A stretch of DNA of 5,014 nt. Source: Bacillota bacterium. GTDB lineage: Bacteria; Bacillota; Limnochordia; JAAZLZ01. The notes beneath the pieces are model-generated. The model did not search any database and had not been told where the DNA came from. It was given only the letters and a program-made list of their open reading frames with translations. Each line of letters begins with the position of its first letter. Position 1 is the first letter of the stretch. Position numbers and translations under genes: made by a program. Shown piece by piece: positions 1 to 4,438 of the stretch. Location: the NCBI GenBank assembly GCA_012799075.1, contig JAAZLZ010000041.1, forward strand, positions 1 through 5,014. Reading direction: 5' to 3'.

Positions 1-102
1 CAGCCCCATCAGTCCAAAGGTGAGCCAATTGGGAATTCTTCGCCTGGCCAGGTCCCATCCCCCCGCCAGCAGTACGCCAAGAAGCAATGCAGCGTCTGTC
101 AT
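1..102 (-). CDS. Prepilin peptidase, TadV/CpaA type (N-terminal 34 codons, runs off left edge)
   Basis: Reading leftward from an ATG at 102 gives 34 codons with no stop before the window edge. A short hydrophobic stretch (residues 5-13, ALLLGVLLA) is followed by GGWDLARRRIPNWLT, the hallmark of A24-family prepilin peptidases: Asp17, then R-x-IPN. In this family that Asp is one of two catalytic aspartates of a membrane aspartyl protease; the second (GxGD) would lie outside the window. The family cleaves the leader of type IV prepilins, and TadV/CpaA members serve the Flp pilus. A GGGGAG ribosome binding site lies about 5 bases upstream (around 108-113). The frame stays open further upstream, but that DNA forms a large hairpin, so ATG 102 is preferred. 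The Flp pilin gene directly upstream on the same strand supports the call and would supply the substrate. Confidence 0.85.
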   Translation of the reverse strand, partial: MTDAALLLGVLLAGGWDLARRRIPNWLTFGLMGL

Positions 103-117
103 CTGTCTCTCCCCACT

Positions 118-205
118 TCTTAAGATGTGGGAAGCGGGAAGCGTCCCCCGTGGGAACAGCCGCCATATTCCCACCACTCGCTTCCCGCCTCGCACCTCCT
201 AAGAA
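118..205 (-). repeat. Large nested stem-loop between pilin and prepilin peptidase genes
   Basis: Three nested inverted repeats share one centre. The outer arms are TTCTTA (118-123) with TAAGAA (200-205). The middle arms are GCGGGAAGCG (134-143) with CGCTTCCCGC (179-188), a perfect 10 bp stem. The inner arms are GTGGGAA (150-156) with TTCCCAC (168-174), 7 bp. On the transcribed minus strand no T run follows the stem, so it is not a standard intrinsic terminator. A plausible role is stabilising the 3' end of the pilin mRNA, or partly attenuating transcription so that pilin is made in excess over the downstream pilus machinery. It could also be one copy of a dispersed palindromic element. Confidence 0.6.
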
Positions 206-252
206 AGGGTTAGGGGGTAATCATGGGACGATTAGCAGAAAAGACTATCTGT

Positions 253-438
253 TCACTCACCGCCACCGCCAGAGATATCCGGAAATTCCCCAGTGACTTT
301 GCTCAGGGTATTCACGACCCCCTCACCCAACGTGTTAAACGCAACAATCGCCGCCACAGCCACCAGGGCCAGGATCAACCCGTACTCCACCATTCCCTGT
401 CCTTCTTCCTCCCAGAAAAGACGCCGCCAGACGCTCAT
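253..438 (-). CDS. flp: Flp/Fap-type type IVb pilin (major subunit candidate)
   Basis: The 61-residue product is typical for a Flp pilin. A short leader (residues 1-13, ending EEEG) is followed by QGMVEYGLILALVAVAAIVA. This fits the Flp processing motif: cleavage after Gly13, Glu at +5 and Tyr at +6 of the mature chain, then a roughly 20-residue hydrophobic helix that acts as membrane anchor and polymerisation domain. The mature protein would be 48 residues and ends in a Gly-rich tail (SGGGGE). The ATG at 438 is chosen because AAGGAGGG (445-452) lies 6 bases ahead; the longer reading starting at 483 begins inside the terminator region. The prepilin peptidase gene follows on the same strand. 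Expression is probably governed by the c-di-GMP riboswitch and terminator immediately upstream. Assembled Flp pili mediate adhesion and biofilm formation in other bacteria. Confidence 0.92.
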   Translation of the reverse strand: MSVWRRLFWEEEGQGMVEYGLILALVAVAAIVAFNTLGEGVVNTLSKVTGEFPDISGGGGE

Positions 439-444
439 CAAAAT

Positions 445-452
445 CCCTCCTT
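445..452 (-). promoter_or_regulatory. Ribosome binding site of the Flp pilin
   Basis: On the minus strand AAGGAGGG lies 6 bases before the ATG at 438. It decides the start at MSVWRR rather than an ATG 15 codons further upstream. It is also separate from the terminator hairpin at 482-513, so the riboswitch most likely acts on transcription rather than by hiding this site. Confidence 0.85.
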
Positions 453-481
453 GAAGGTTGTCTCCTCGATGCCCTCTATGC

Positions 482-513
482 AAAAACCCACTTCCGAAGC
501 CGCCGGAAGTGGG
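482..513 (-). terminator. Intrinsic terminator in the pilin 5' leader (riboswitch expression platform)
   Basis: On the minus strand CCCACTTCCG (513-504) pairs perfectly with CGGAAGTGGG (496-487) across a 7-base loop, followed by TTTTTG. It lies between the c-di-GMP aptamer and the pilin start, the usual place for a riboswitch-controlled terminator. The end of the aptamer, GCCGCCGAAG (535-526), can instead pair with CTTCCGGCGGC (509-499), giving 10 base pairs with one bulged C at 505. That would consume six of the ten bases in the terminator's 5' arm and act as an antiterminator. The competing pairings are seen in the sequence; the regulatory outcome is inferred. Confidence 0.88.
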
Positions 514-528
514 CTAAAAAATATCCTT

Positions 529-613
529 CGGCGGCCCGACTGCCATGGCCCCTGGGGGCTTTAGGCTCGAAGCTTTGCGTCCCCCCCTTTCGGAGGGTTT
601 GCCTTTATCGTGG
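529..613 (-). ncRNA. Cyclic-di-GMP-I riboswitch aptamer (GEMM-I)
   Basis: Read on the minus strand, the segment lines up with the GEMM-I aptamer block by block. It opens CACGATAAAGGCAAACC. Next is a hairpin CCCTCC-GAAA-GGGGGG with a GNRA tetraloop. The signature GGGACGCAAAGC follows, then the tetraloop receptor GAGCCTAAAG, a short arm CCCCCAGGGG, CATGGCAGTCGGGC, and the closing GCCGCCG. Spacing matches the Vibrio cholerae Vc2 aptamer closely, including the GACGCAAAGC joint that holds the ligand-stacking adenosine. The class binds c-di-GMP in nascent mRNA. The aptamer is followed at once by a terminator and then the Flp pilin, so it should control pilin transcription. Because the closing strand doubles as the antiterminator strand, ligand binding is predicted to favour termination (OFF switch), but the sign is an inference. 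Confidence 0.93.
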
Positions 614-674
614 AAAAATTTCCTGCCTGTGGATATAGGTTAACATTTTTAGGAAGGCGGGGCCATGGGCCCGA

Positions 675-704
675 GGTCCTATTTATCTAGGACCCAAGTC
701 CTAG
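675..704 (-). repeat. Two overlapping, mutually exclusive hairpins at the end of the degU-like gene
   Basis: Three alternating 7-base arms are present on the plus strand: GGTCCTA (675-681), TAGGACC (688-694) and GTCCTAG (698-704). The middle arm can pair with either neighbour, giving a 675-694 hairpin (6-base loop) or a 687-704 hairpin (CTAGGAC-CCAA-GTCCTAG, 4-base loop). The TAG stop of the degU-like gene (703-701) lies inside the second stem. On the minus strand only ATAAATAG follows, not a T run, so as a terminator it would be weak. It may mark the end of the degSU message or be a processing site. Confidence 0.5.
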
Positions 705-1357
705 TCGAGGGTGGCTAGACCCTGTTTGATGGCGTAAACAGCCGCTTGGGTGCGGTCGGTCAGGTCCAGTTTGCGGAAGATGCTGCTGATGTGGTTCTTG
801 ACGGTTTTCTGGCTGATGTAAAGGGAGACGGCAATCTCCTTGTTGCTCATTCCCTGGGCAATGCACTGGAGAACTTCCCGTTCCCGGGGAGTAAGATCTT
901 CTTCCGGGGGTGCGGCATCATCCGCGGCGGATGGCCGCTGGAGGGTTGAAAACAACTTGGTGATCAGGTTCGGAGGAAGGAAGGCTTCCCCGCGAAAGAC
1001 ACGGCGGATGGCCTCCACCACCCGGACAGGCTCCGTGTCTTTGAGCAAATATCCTTGGGCTCCTTCCTTAATCAGCTCCCGCAAGTATTCTTCATCATCA
1101 TGGATGGTCAGGCCGATGATGCCCACATGGGGCAGCTTCCGATGGAGTCTGCGAGTCGCCTCCAGGCCGTTGACCACCGGCATGTTGATATCCATCAGGA
1201 CCACGTGGGGTCTTAGCTCCGCCGCCCGTTCCAAGGCTTCCCGTCCGTTGGCCGCTTCCCCCACAACAACGATGTCTTCTTCCATTTCCAAAATCCGAGC
1301 CAAGCCCTGCCGGAACAGGGCATGATCATCGACGATGAGCACCCTGATGGGCTCCAT
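701..1357 (-). CDS. degU: NarL/LuxR-family response regulator, DegU-like
   Basis: The 218-residue product has a receiver domain (about 4-120) with acidic residues Asp10 and Asp11, phospho-acceptor Asp56 in VVLMDINMP, Thr84 and Lys106. A linker follows, then a LuxR-type helix-turn-helix (about 155-213: LTPREREVLQCIAQGMSNKEIA, SLYISQKTVKNHISSI). Wording typical of DegU recurs, such as DINMPxVNGLEAT, IHDDEEY, GYLLK, and ISxKTVKNHxS with DRTQA. The length is close to Bacillus DegU (229). As a family, phosphorylated DegU binds promoters and controls exoenzymes, motility and biofilm genes. The ATG at 1357 has AAGGAG (1368-1373) 10 bases ahead, and that site overlaps the last codons of the kinase gene, so the two genes form one operon. 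The stop is TAG. Other NarL-type regulators are possible, but the kinase partner favours DegU. Confidence 0.92.
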   Translation of the reverse strand: MEPIRVLIVDDHALFRQGLARILEMEEDIVVVGEAANGREALERAAELRPHVVLMDINMPVVNGLEATRRLHRKLPHVGIIGLTIHDDEEYLRELIKEGAQGYLLKDTEPVRVVEAIRRVFRGEAFLPPNLITKLFSTLQRPSAADDAAPPEEDLTPREREVLQCIAQGMSNKEIAVSLYISQKTVKNHISSIFRKLDLTDRTQAAVYAIKQGLATLD

Positions 1358-1364
1358 CCTTTCG

Positions 1365-2513
1365 TCACTCCTTAGCTAATGGCACCCTTACCCGAATCCT
1401 TGTCCCCTCTCCCGGAGCCGAGGTCACCTCAAAGTCCCCACCTACAAGCTCTGCCCGCTCCCGCATGCCAAGAAGCCCAAAGCCCGCTAAGCTGCCTGTT
1501 TCGGAAGGGATGAAGCCCCGGCCGTCATCCTCCACCACGAGGGTGGCGGCCAAGGGGGCAAACTCGAGTCTGACGCGGATTTCCTTGGCCTGGGCATGCT
1601 TTCTGGCGTTGTTGACCGCTTCCTGGGCCAGACGAAACAGGGTCACCTCCTGATTCAGGTCCAATCGGACCTCCTCCCCCAGGATCACCAGCTCCACCGG
1701 CAGGCCCAGCCGGTCCCGCAAATCCTCCAGGTAGCGGCGAAGGGCGGGAACCAGGCCCAAATCATCCAGGGCCATGGGGCGAAGATCAAAGATGATGCGC
1801 CTGAGCTCAGTCAGACTGCCCTTGGCCGTCTTCTTGAGCTCCCCCAGCTCCTTCAGGGCCTCGTCAATATCTTGGGCCAGGAGCCGCTCGCAGATCTCCG
1901 TCCTGAGGACCAGGTTCGCCAGGGACTGGGCCGGTCCGTCGTGGATCTCCCGGGCCACCCGCTTCCGCTCTTCCTCCTGGGCCTTGATGACTCTGGTAGC
2001 CATTTCGCTTTTTTGCTTCCAGCCGGCCAGCATCTTGGTTGCGCCTTCCAAGTTGCCCAGGAGATATTCCATGGCTACCCCCACTTGGGAGACAACCTCA
2101 TCGGCCTTCTCCGCCAGATCAGAGATGCTAATCAGGGCCCTTTCCAGCTCATCCCGCCGCTGGCGCAAAAGGGCCTCCCGGTCCCGAGCCGCGGTCAAGT
2201 TGGACATCAGCCGATGGGCTGTTTCGTAGGCGTCCTTGATGTCTTGTTCGGTATAACGATGGAAATCCCGGTTGACCTGGAGCAGGTGCAGCCGGGCCCG
2301 TCTGGACTTGGGCTCCAGATCATCAACCAGGGCAACGGCCAGGGCCGTTTCCGCCCGAACGGACTCAAGCTCTTTTTGCAGCCGCCGGTATTCATTCCAA
2401 GCAGCCTCAGCAATTTGAAAGACCTCTTCCTTGCCGTGCCGGAGGGCCTGGATCGTCTCCCGGAGAATATCTTCAATGGTTCGATGATTCTGTCCCGACG
2501 AAAATCCACCCAT
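1365..2513 (-). CDS. degS: Soluble sensor histidine kinase, DegS-like
   Basis: From the ATG at 2513 the product has 382 residues, against 385 in Bacillus DegS. There is no membrane segment. Residues 1-178 are a helical, coiled-coil-rich sensor region (many EL/LEK/RR heptads) like the DegS sensor domain. The HisKA_3 dimerisation segment follows with EEERKRVAREIHDGPAQSL, phosphorylated His191. The HATPase domain shows the N box (AQEAVNNARKHA, about 296-307), the G1 box (EDDGRGF, 328-334) and the G2 box (GFGLLGMRERA, 344-354). It should autophosphorylate and pass phosphate to the DegU-like regulator encoded 7 bases downstream. AGGGGTGG (2518-2525) at good spacing supports this start. An upstream in-frame TTG (2567) has AGGAG abutting it with no spacer, so it is less likely; a GTG at 2555 is a second alternative. 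Confidence 0.92.
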   Translation of the reverse strand: MGGFSSGQNHRTIEDILRETIQALRHGKEEVFQIAEAAWNEYRRLQKELESVRAETALAVALVDDLEPKSRRARLHLLQVNRDFHRYTEQDIKDAYETAHRLMSNLTAARDREALLRQRRDELERALISISDLAEKADEVVSQVGVAMEYLLGNLEGATKMLAGWKQKSEMATRVIKAQEEERKRVAREIHDGPAQSLANLVLRTEICERLLAQDIDEALKELGELKKTAKGSLTELRRIIFDLRPMALDDLGLVPALRRYLEDLRDRLGLPVELVILGEEVRLDLNQEVTLFRLAQEAVNNARKHAQAKEIRVRLEFAPLAATLVVEDDGRGFIPSETGSLAGFGLLGMRERAELVGGDFEVTSAPGEGTRIRVRVPLAKE

Positions 2514-2517
2514 TGCG

Positions 2518-2525
2518 CCACCCCT
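2518..2525 (-). promoter_or_regulatory. Ribosome binding site deciding the degS start
   Basis: AGGGGTGG on the minus strand places its GGGG core about 7 bases before the ATG at 2513. It favours that start over in-frame TTG and GTG codons upstream. The resulting length (382 residues) matches the known kinase family. Confidence 0.6.
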
Positions 2526-2762
2526 ATTTAAGCGAACATGTGAAAACTTCTCCACACTCGCTGACAACTCCTGCGAGCATTCCCCGGCCTTGACGGTCCG
2601 GGGCTATTCCAGGCGTCAACGCTTGGAAAGCATTCCCGGAAGCACCCCTGATCAACAAAGGGGTCCGACCAGAGACACCTGGTTCAGGACCGCCTCCCGA
2701 CTGCCTTGCCGGTTTGGGATTACTCAGTTTGTTCGAGCTTTTGCATCCACAAGCTGGACCCA
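2526..2762 (-). other. Non-coding leader/promoter region of degSU with several hairpins
   Basis: No convincing gene was found here on either strand. Read toward degS, the stretch can form four hairpins in a row. GGTCC/GGACC (2691-2662) encloses ACCAG/CTGGT. AGGGGT/ACCCCT arms (2643-2664) overlap the first. GCTTTCC pairs with GGAATAGC, one bulge, around 2630-2602. CCCCGG/CCGGGG (2604-2583) carries an inner CC/GG. The first two share bases and cannot both form fully. No good -35/-10 pair with correct spacing was found; a TTGACG at about 2620 lacks a -10 partner. It may be a structured mRNA leader, but it matches no riboswitch class I recognise. Confidence 0.4.
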
Positions 2763-2793
2763 AAAAGGCCCCAGGTTTTCCCCGGGGCCTTTT
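2763..2793 (-). terminator. Strong intrinsic terminator after the repeat-protein gene
   Basis: AAAAGGCCCC (2763-2772) and GGGGCCTTTT (2784-2793) form a perfect 10 bp stem around an 11-base loop. On the minus strand the stem ends in TTTTTG, 6 bases beyond the TAA stop of the 2800-3702 gene. It separates that gene from degSU, which therefore needs its own promoter. The symmetric A/T flanks mean it could also work on the plus strand. Confidence 0.9.
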
Positions 2794-2799
2794 GCCGTA

Positions 2800-3702
2800 T
2801 TATTTCCCCTTTTTCTGTTGACCTGGGGGAGAGCCTTTTTCCTTCGCTTTTTGCTCCTTCTTCTCCGCCTTTTCCTGCTCTTTTAGCTGTTTCTTCTCCA
2901 ACTTCTCCTGCTCTTTCAGCTGCTTCTGCTCAGCCTTCTCCTGCTCCTTTAACTCCTTCTGCCCAGCTTTATCCTGCTCTCTCAGCTGGTTCTGCTCCTG
3001 GGCCATTAACCCGACTTCTTCTTCCCCAACATCAGGGTCTTGACCGCGGGAGCGGGCCTCTCGGCGAAGCTCTTTAAGCCTCGTTTTGACTGCATCAACT
3101 TCATTTCCGGATTGGACAGAGTCTAAAAGCTCCCAGACCCCTTCCTCATCCGCTCCTGCCCGCAAGGCCAGCCGAGCGTGAACGCCCAGCTTAACCGCGT
3201 CGCCCACACTGAGGCCTTTGGACAAAGCAGCCTCCATATATCCCTCGGGCAATTCGTTGAATTTATCCGTCAACCCCGGAGGAACGGGCCGAGGGGTCTC
3301 TTCGTCATCCCCAGGTTCTTCCTCATCGTCCCCGGGAAGCTCTTCATCATCTCCGGGAAGCTCTTCGTCATCCCCGGGAAGCTCTTCATCGTCCCCGGGA
3401 AGCTCTTCATCATCCCCGGGAAGCTCTTCATCATCCCCGGGCAGCTCTTCGTCGTCCCCGGGAAGCTCTTCGTCATCTCCGGGGAGCTCTTCATCGTCCC
3501 CAGGCAGTTCTTGATCATCTCCGGGCAACTCTTCGTCATCTCCGGGAAGATCAGGAGTTGGATCTTCTACCCCTTCATCGAGTTCATCCAAGACCTCACC
3601 GTCTACAATCGGTTCTTCTCCGATGTCCGCAGCAAAGGCCAACGGACCAAACGCCATGACAGCAATCAGCAAACAGGCTATAAGCACTTTTCGCCTTCCC
3701 AT
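2800..3702 (-). CDS. Exported repeat protein: acidic LPGDDEE repeats plus basic coiled-coil tail (unknown function)
   Basis: The 300-residue product is not a family I recognise. Residues 1-24 are a clear signal peptide (MGRRK, hydrophobic core, AFA-A cleavage after 24). An acidic linker (25-51) leads to twelve tandem 7-residue repeats (52-135): ten LPGDDEE, one LPGDDQE and one EPGDDEE. A Pro-rich hinge (TPRPVPPG, 136-143) precedes a predicted helical region (about 144-217, LTDKFNELPEGYMEAALSKGLS onward). Then come four 11-residue repeats (239-282; consensus QLKEQEKAEKK), an apparent hendecad coiled coil, and a basic tail (QQKKGK). There are no Cys residues in the mature chain and no sorting motif. 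The start is supported by AAGGAGG (3710-3716) with 7-base spacing. The protein should be secreted or envelope-associated, and strong charge separation could suit Ca2+, cell-wall polymer or self-association roles; these are guesses. A terminator follows closely, so it is probably a single-gene unit. Confidence 0.85.
   Translation of the reverse strand: MGRRKVLIACLLIAVMAFGPLAFAADIGEEPIVDGEVLDELDEGVEDPTPDLPGDDEELPGDDQELPGDDEELPGDDEELPGDDEELPGDDEELPGDDEELPGDDEELPGDDEELPGDDEELPGDDEEEPGDDEETPRPVPPGLTDKFNELPEGYMEAALSKGLSVGDAVKLGVHARLALRAGADEEGVWELLDSVQSGNEVDAVKTRLKELRREARSRGQDPDVGEEEVGLMAQEQNQLREQDKAGQKELKEQEKAEQKQLKEQEKLEKKQLKEQEKAEKKEQKAKEKGSPPGQQKKGK
2857..2988 (-). repeat. Four 33-bp coding repeats (11-residue coiled-coil units)
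   Basis: Codons 239-282 hold four in-phase units: QLREQDKAGQK, ELKEQEKAEQK, QLKEQEKLEKK and QLKEQEKAEKK. The 33-bp period fits an 11-residue (three-turn) coiled coil rather than the usual 7-residue one. Confidence 0.85.
3298..3549 (-). repeat. Twelve 21-bp coding tandem repeats (LPGDDEE)
   Basis: Twelve uninterrupted 21-base units run exactly in the reading frame (codons 52-135). Units differ almost only at silent positions: GAC/GAT for Asp, GGG/GGA for Gly, CCG/CCT for Pro, and CTT/CTG/CTC/TTG for Leu. Only two units change an amino acid (one E to Q, one L to E). This points to selection on the protein sequence and to a repeat not freshly amplified. There are no spacers, so it is not a CRISPR array. 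Confidence 0.97.
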
Positions 3703-3876
3703 TGTCCGGCCTCCTTCGATATTAATGGATGAGCATCTGCGGCTGATGTCAGCTTATCTCAGATCTGGAAGGCTCACCGTGAGATGGATCACAGAATGCA
3801 CCCTTGCCCGGCGATTCGCGTATTCTATGGGTGAACGGACTTAGGTTAGACTACCCCAATGAAGGGGGAAAGGAAC
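3703..3876. promoter_or_regulatory. Divergent intergenic region between repeat protein and Cys-rich gene
   Basis: The two flanking genes point away from each other, so promoters for both should lie here. The palindrome CTCACCGTGAG sits at 3773-3783 and recurs at 4436-4446. CACCC (about 3800-3804) and GGGTG (about 3828-3832) form a second, wider inverted pair. I see no canonical -35/-10 set with 16-18 base spacing for either direction. Confidence 0.45.
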
Positions 3877-4134
3877 ATGTCAGAGGGAGCCCTTTGTCAG
3901 CCCCTGCCCGGGTGCAGGGAAACCGTTAGAGAGTTGATTTGTGTCGAGTATGAGGTTGCCTTCACCGTTGATGCCGACTGCCGGGTAATCGATGTCAAAC
4001 CTGTCGGCCCATGCCCGAAGGATCAAGACGGCTGCCATCATAAGGTCCTGATGCTCCTTTCGTTTTTGATTACCTTGCTGCTTTTCTGGTGGGCATGCTG
4101 CAAGCACAAGGACCGGGACTGCAAGGGCCGTTAA
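3877..4134 (+). CDS. Small Cys-rich protein with C-terminal membrane segment (unknown function)
   Basis: The 85-residue product is not recognised. It contains nine Cys (7, 13, 22, 35, 46, 53, 74, 75, 82). The central part, CVEYEVAFTVDADCRVIDV (22-40), alternates in a beta-strand pattern and ends in GPCP. Residues about 57-73 (VLMLLSFLITLLLFWW) form one membrane segment, followed by a basic Cys-containing tail (CCKHKDRDCKGR). No signal peptide is present. By the positive-inside rule the Cys-rich N-terminal part would face outward and the tail the cytoplasm. ATG 3877 is chosen because AAGGGGG (3862-3868) lies 8 bases ahead; an in-frame ATG at 3859 overlaps that site and has none of its own. A diverged second copy lies just downstream. 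The Cys pattern could serve disulfides or metal binding; this is a guess. Confidence 0.75.
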   Translation: MSEGALCQPLPGCRETVRELICVEYEVAFTVDADCRVIDVKPVGPCPKDQDGCHHKVLMLLSFLITLLLFWWACCKHKDRDCKGR

Positions 4135-4227
4135 TCCGGACCAGGCCCTCCTTCGCCAGCTAATTTGGGAGCAATGCACCATGTACCAAAGACGCGTCGC
4201 GGAATAACTTAAACTAGCTGCCAAATG

Positions 4228-4235
4228 AAGGAGGT
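4228..4235 (+). promoter_or_regulatory. Near-perfect ribosome binding site ahead of the interrupted Cys-rich copy
   Basis: AAGGAGGT, a full match to the 16S rRNA 3' end, lies 7 bases before the ATG at 4243. It makes that ATG the natural start, even though the frame meets TAG six codons later. Confidence 0.8.
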
Positions 4236-4242
4236 GTCCAGA

Positions 4243-4398
4243 ATGAGCCCAAAAATTCTGTAGTTGGAGGCTAATCAGTGTCAGCCAGAGGAGGAGTTCT
4301 CACAGCTGTTGTGCGTTGAGTTTACGGTGACCTTCACAGTGGTGTGCGATTGTGAAGTGACCGATGTGCAGTGCCTTGGCCCGTGTCCTGAAGGGTAA
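4243..4398 (+). pseudogene. Diverged tandem copy of the Cys-rich protein, interrupted by in-frame TAG at codon 7
   Basis: From ATG 4243 the frame reads MSPKIL, TAG (4261-4263), then LEANQCQPEEEFSQLLCVEF and on to GPCPEG before TAA at 4396. The part after TAG is clearly related to the upstream gene: CVEFTVTFTVVCDCEVTDV against CVEYEVAFTVDADCRVIDV, with GPCP in both, about 16 of 26 residues identical. The start region (MSxxxL) and leader match too, so the TAG sits inside an otherwise continuous homologous frame. Compared with its neighbour it lacks the membrane segment and ends after GPCPEG. It is simplest to call it a pseudogene with one nonsense change. Other options are amber readthrough (for example pyrrolysine), or re-initiation at the TTG directly after TAG, which has no ribosome binding site of its own. 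A sequencing error is also possible. Confidence 0.65.
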
Positions 4399-4412
4399 AT
4401 TCCAAATCCCGC

Positions 4413-4438
4413 GAGGCGGAGGCTCTTGCCTTCGCCTC
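4413..4438 (+). repeat. Strong hairpin just upstream of the 4457 gene
   Basis: GAGGCGGAGGC (4413-4423) pairs with GCCTTCGCCTC (4428-4438) over all 11 positions (one G-U pair) around a TCTT loop. No T run follows, so it is a poor intrinsic terminator on either strand. Its 3' arm overlaps the start of a second small palindrome, CCTCACCGTGAGG (4435-4447), that reaches into the ribosome binding site GAGGAGG (4444-4450), so the two folds compete. Confidence 0.65.

Noticed and set aside
223..564. Plus-strand open frame over the pilin and riboswitch
   Set aside because: It runs antisense to the Flp pilin and through the aptamer and terminator; nothing in its sequence looks like a protein family.
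614..690. Promoter of the riboswitch-pilin transcript (TATATC around 633-638, TAAAAATG, AGGAAATT)
   Set aside because: A promoter is expected here, but no -35/-10 pair with correct spacing for SigA, SigD, SigH or sigma-54 could be made, so no position is claimed.
840..1325. Plus-strand open frame opposite the degU-like gene
   Set aside because: The minus-strand frame is a complete response regulator; the antisense product is a Ser/Arg-rich shadow with no recognisable domain.
1596..2531. Long plus-strand open frame of 311 codons opposite the degS-like gene
   Set aside because: It lies entirely antisense to a kinase with every catalytic box intact, has no ribosome binding site, and is a product of GC-rich codon bias.
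2590..2886. Plus-strand open frames running across 2590-3077
   Set aside because: They cross the strong terminator and enter the repeat protein antisense; no ribosome binding site or domain seen.
3218..3514. Plus-strand Ser-Pro-Gly repeat frame, and another minus-strand frame over the same repeats
   Set aside because: A 21-bp repeat stays open in several frames at once. Only the 2800-3702 frame has a signal peptide, a ribosome binding site, a downstream terminator and silent-site variation.
3298..3549. Possible CRISPR array, because of regular repeats
   Set aside because: The units are contiguous 21-base repeats with no spacers and they are in frame within a gene.
3820..3830. Sigma-K-like -10 (CGTATTCTA) upstream of the first Cys-rich gene, hinting at sporulation control
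   Set aside because: It has one mismatch and no supporting -35, and the second gene copy does not share it.
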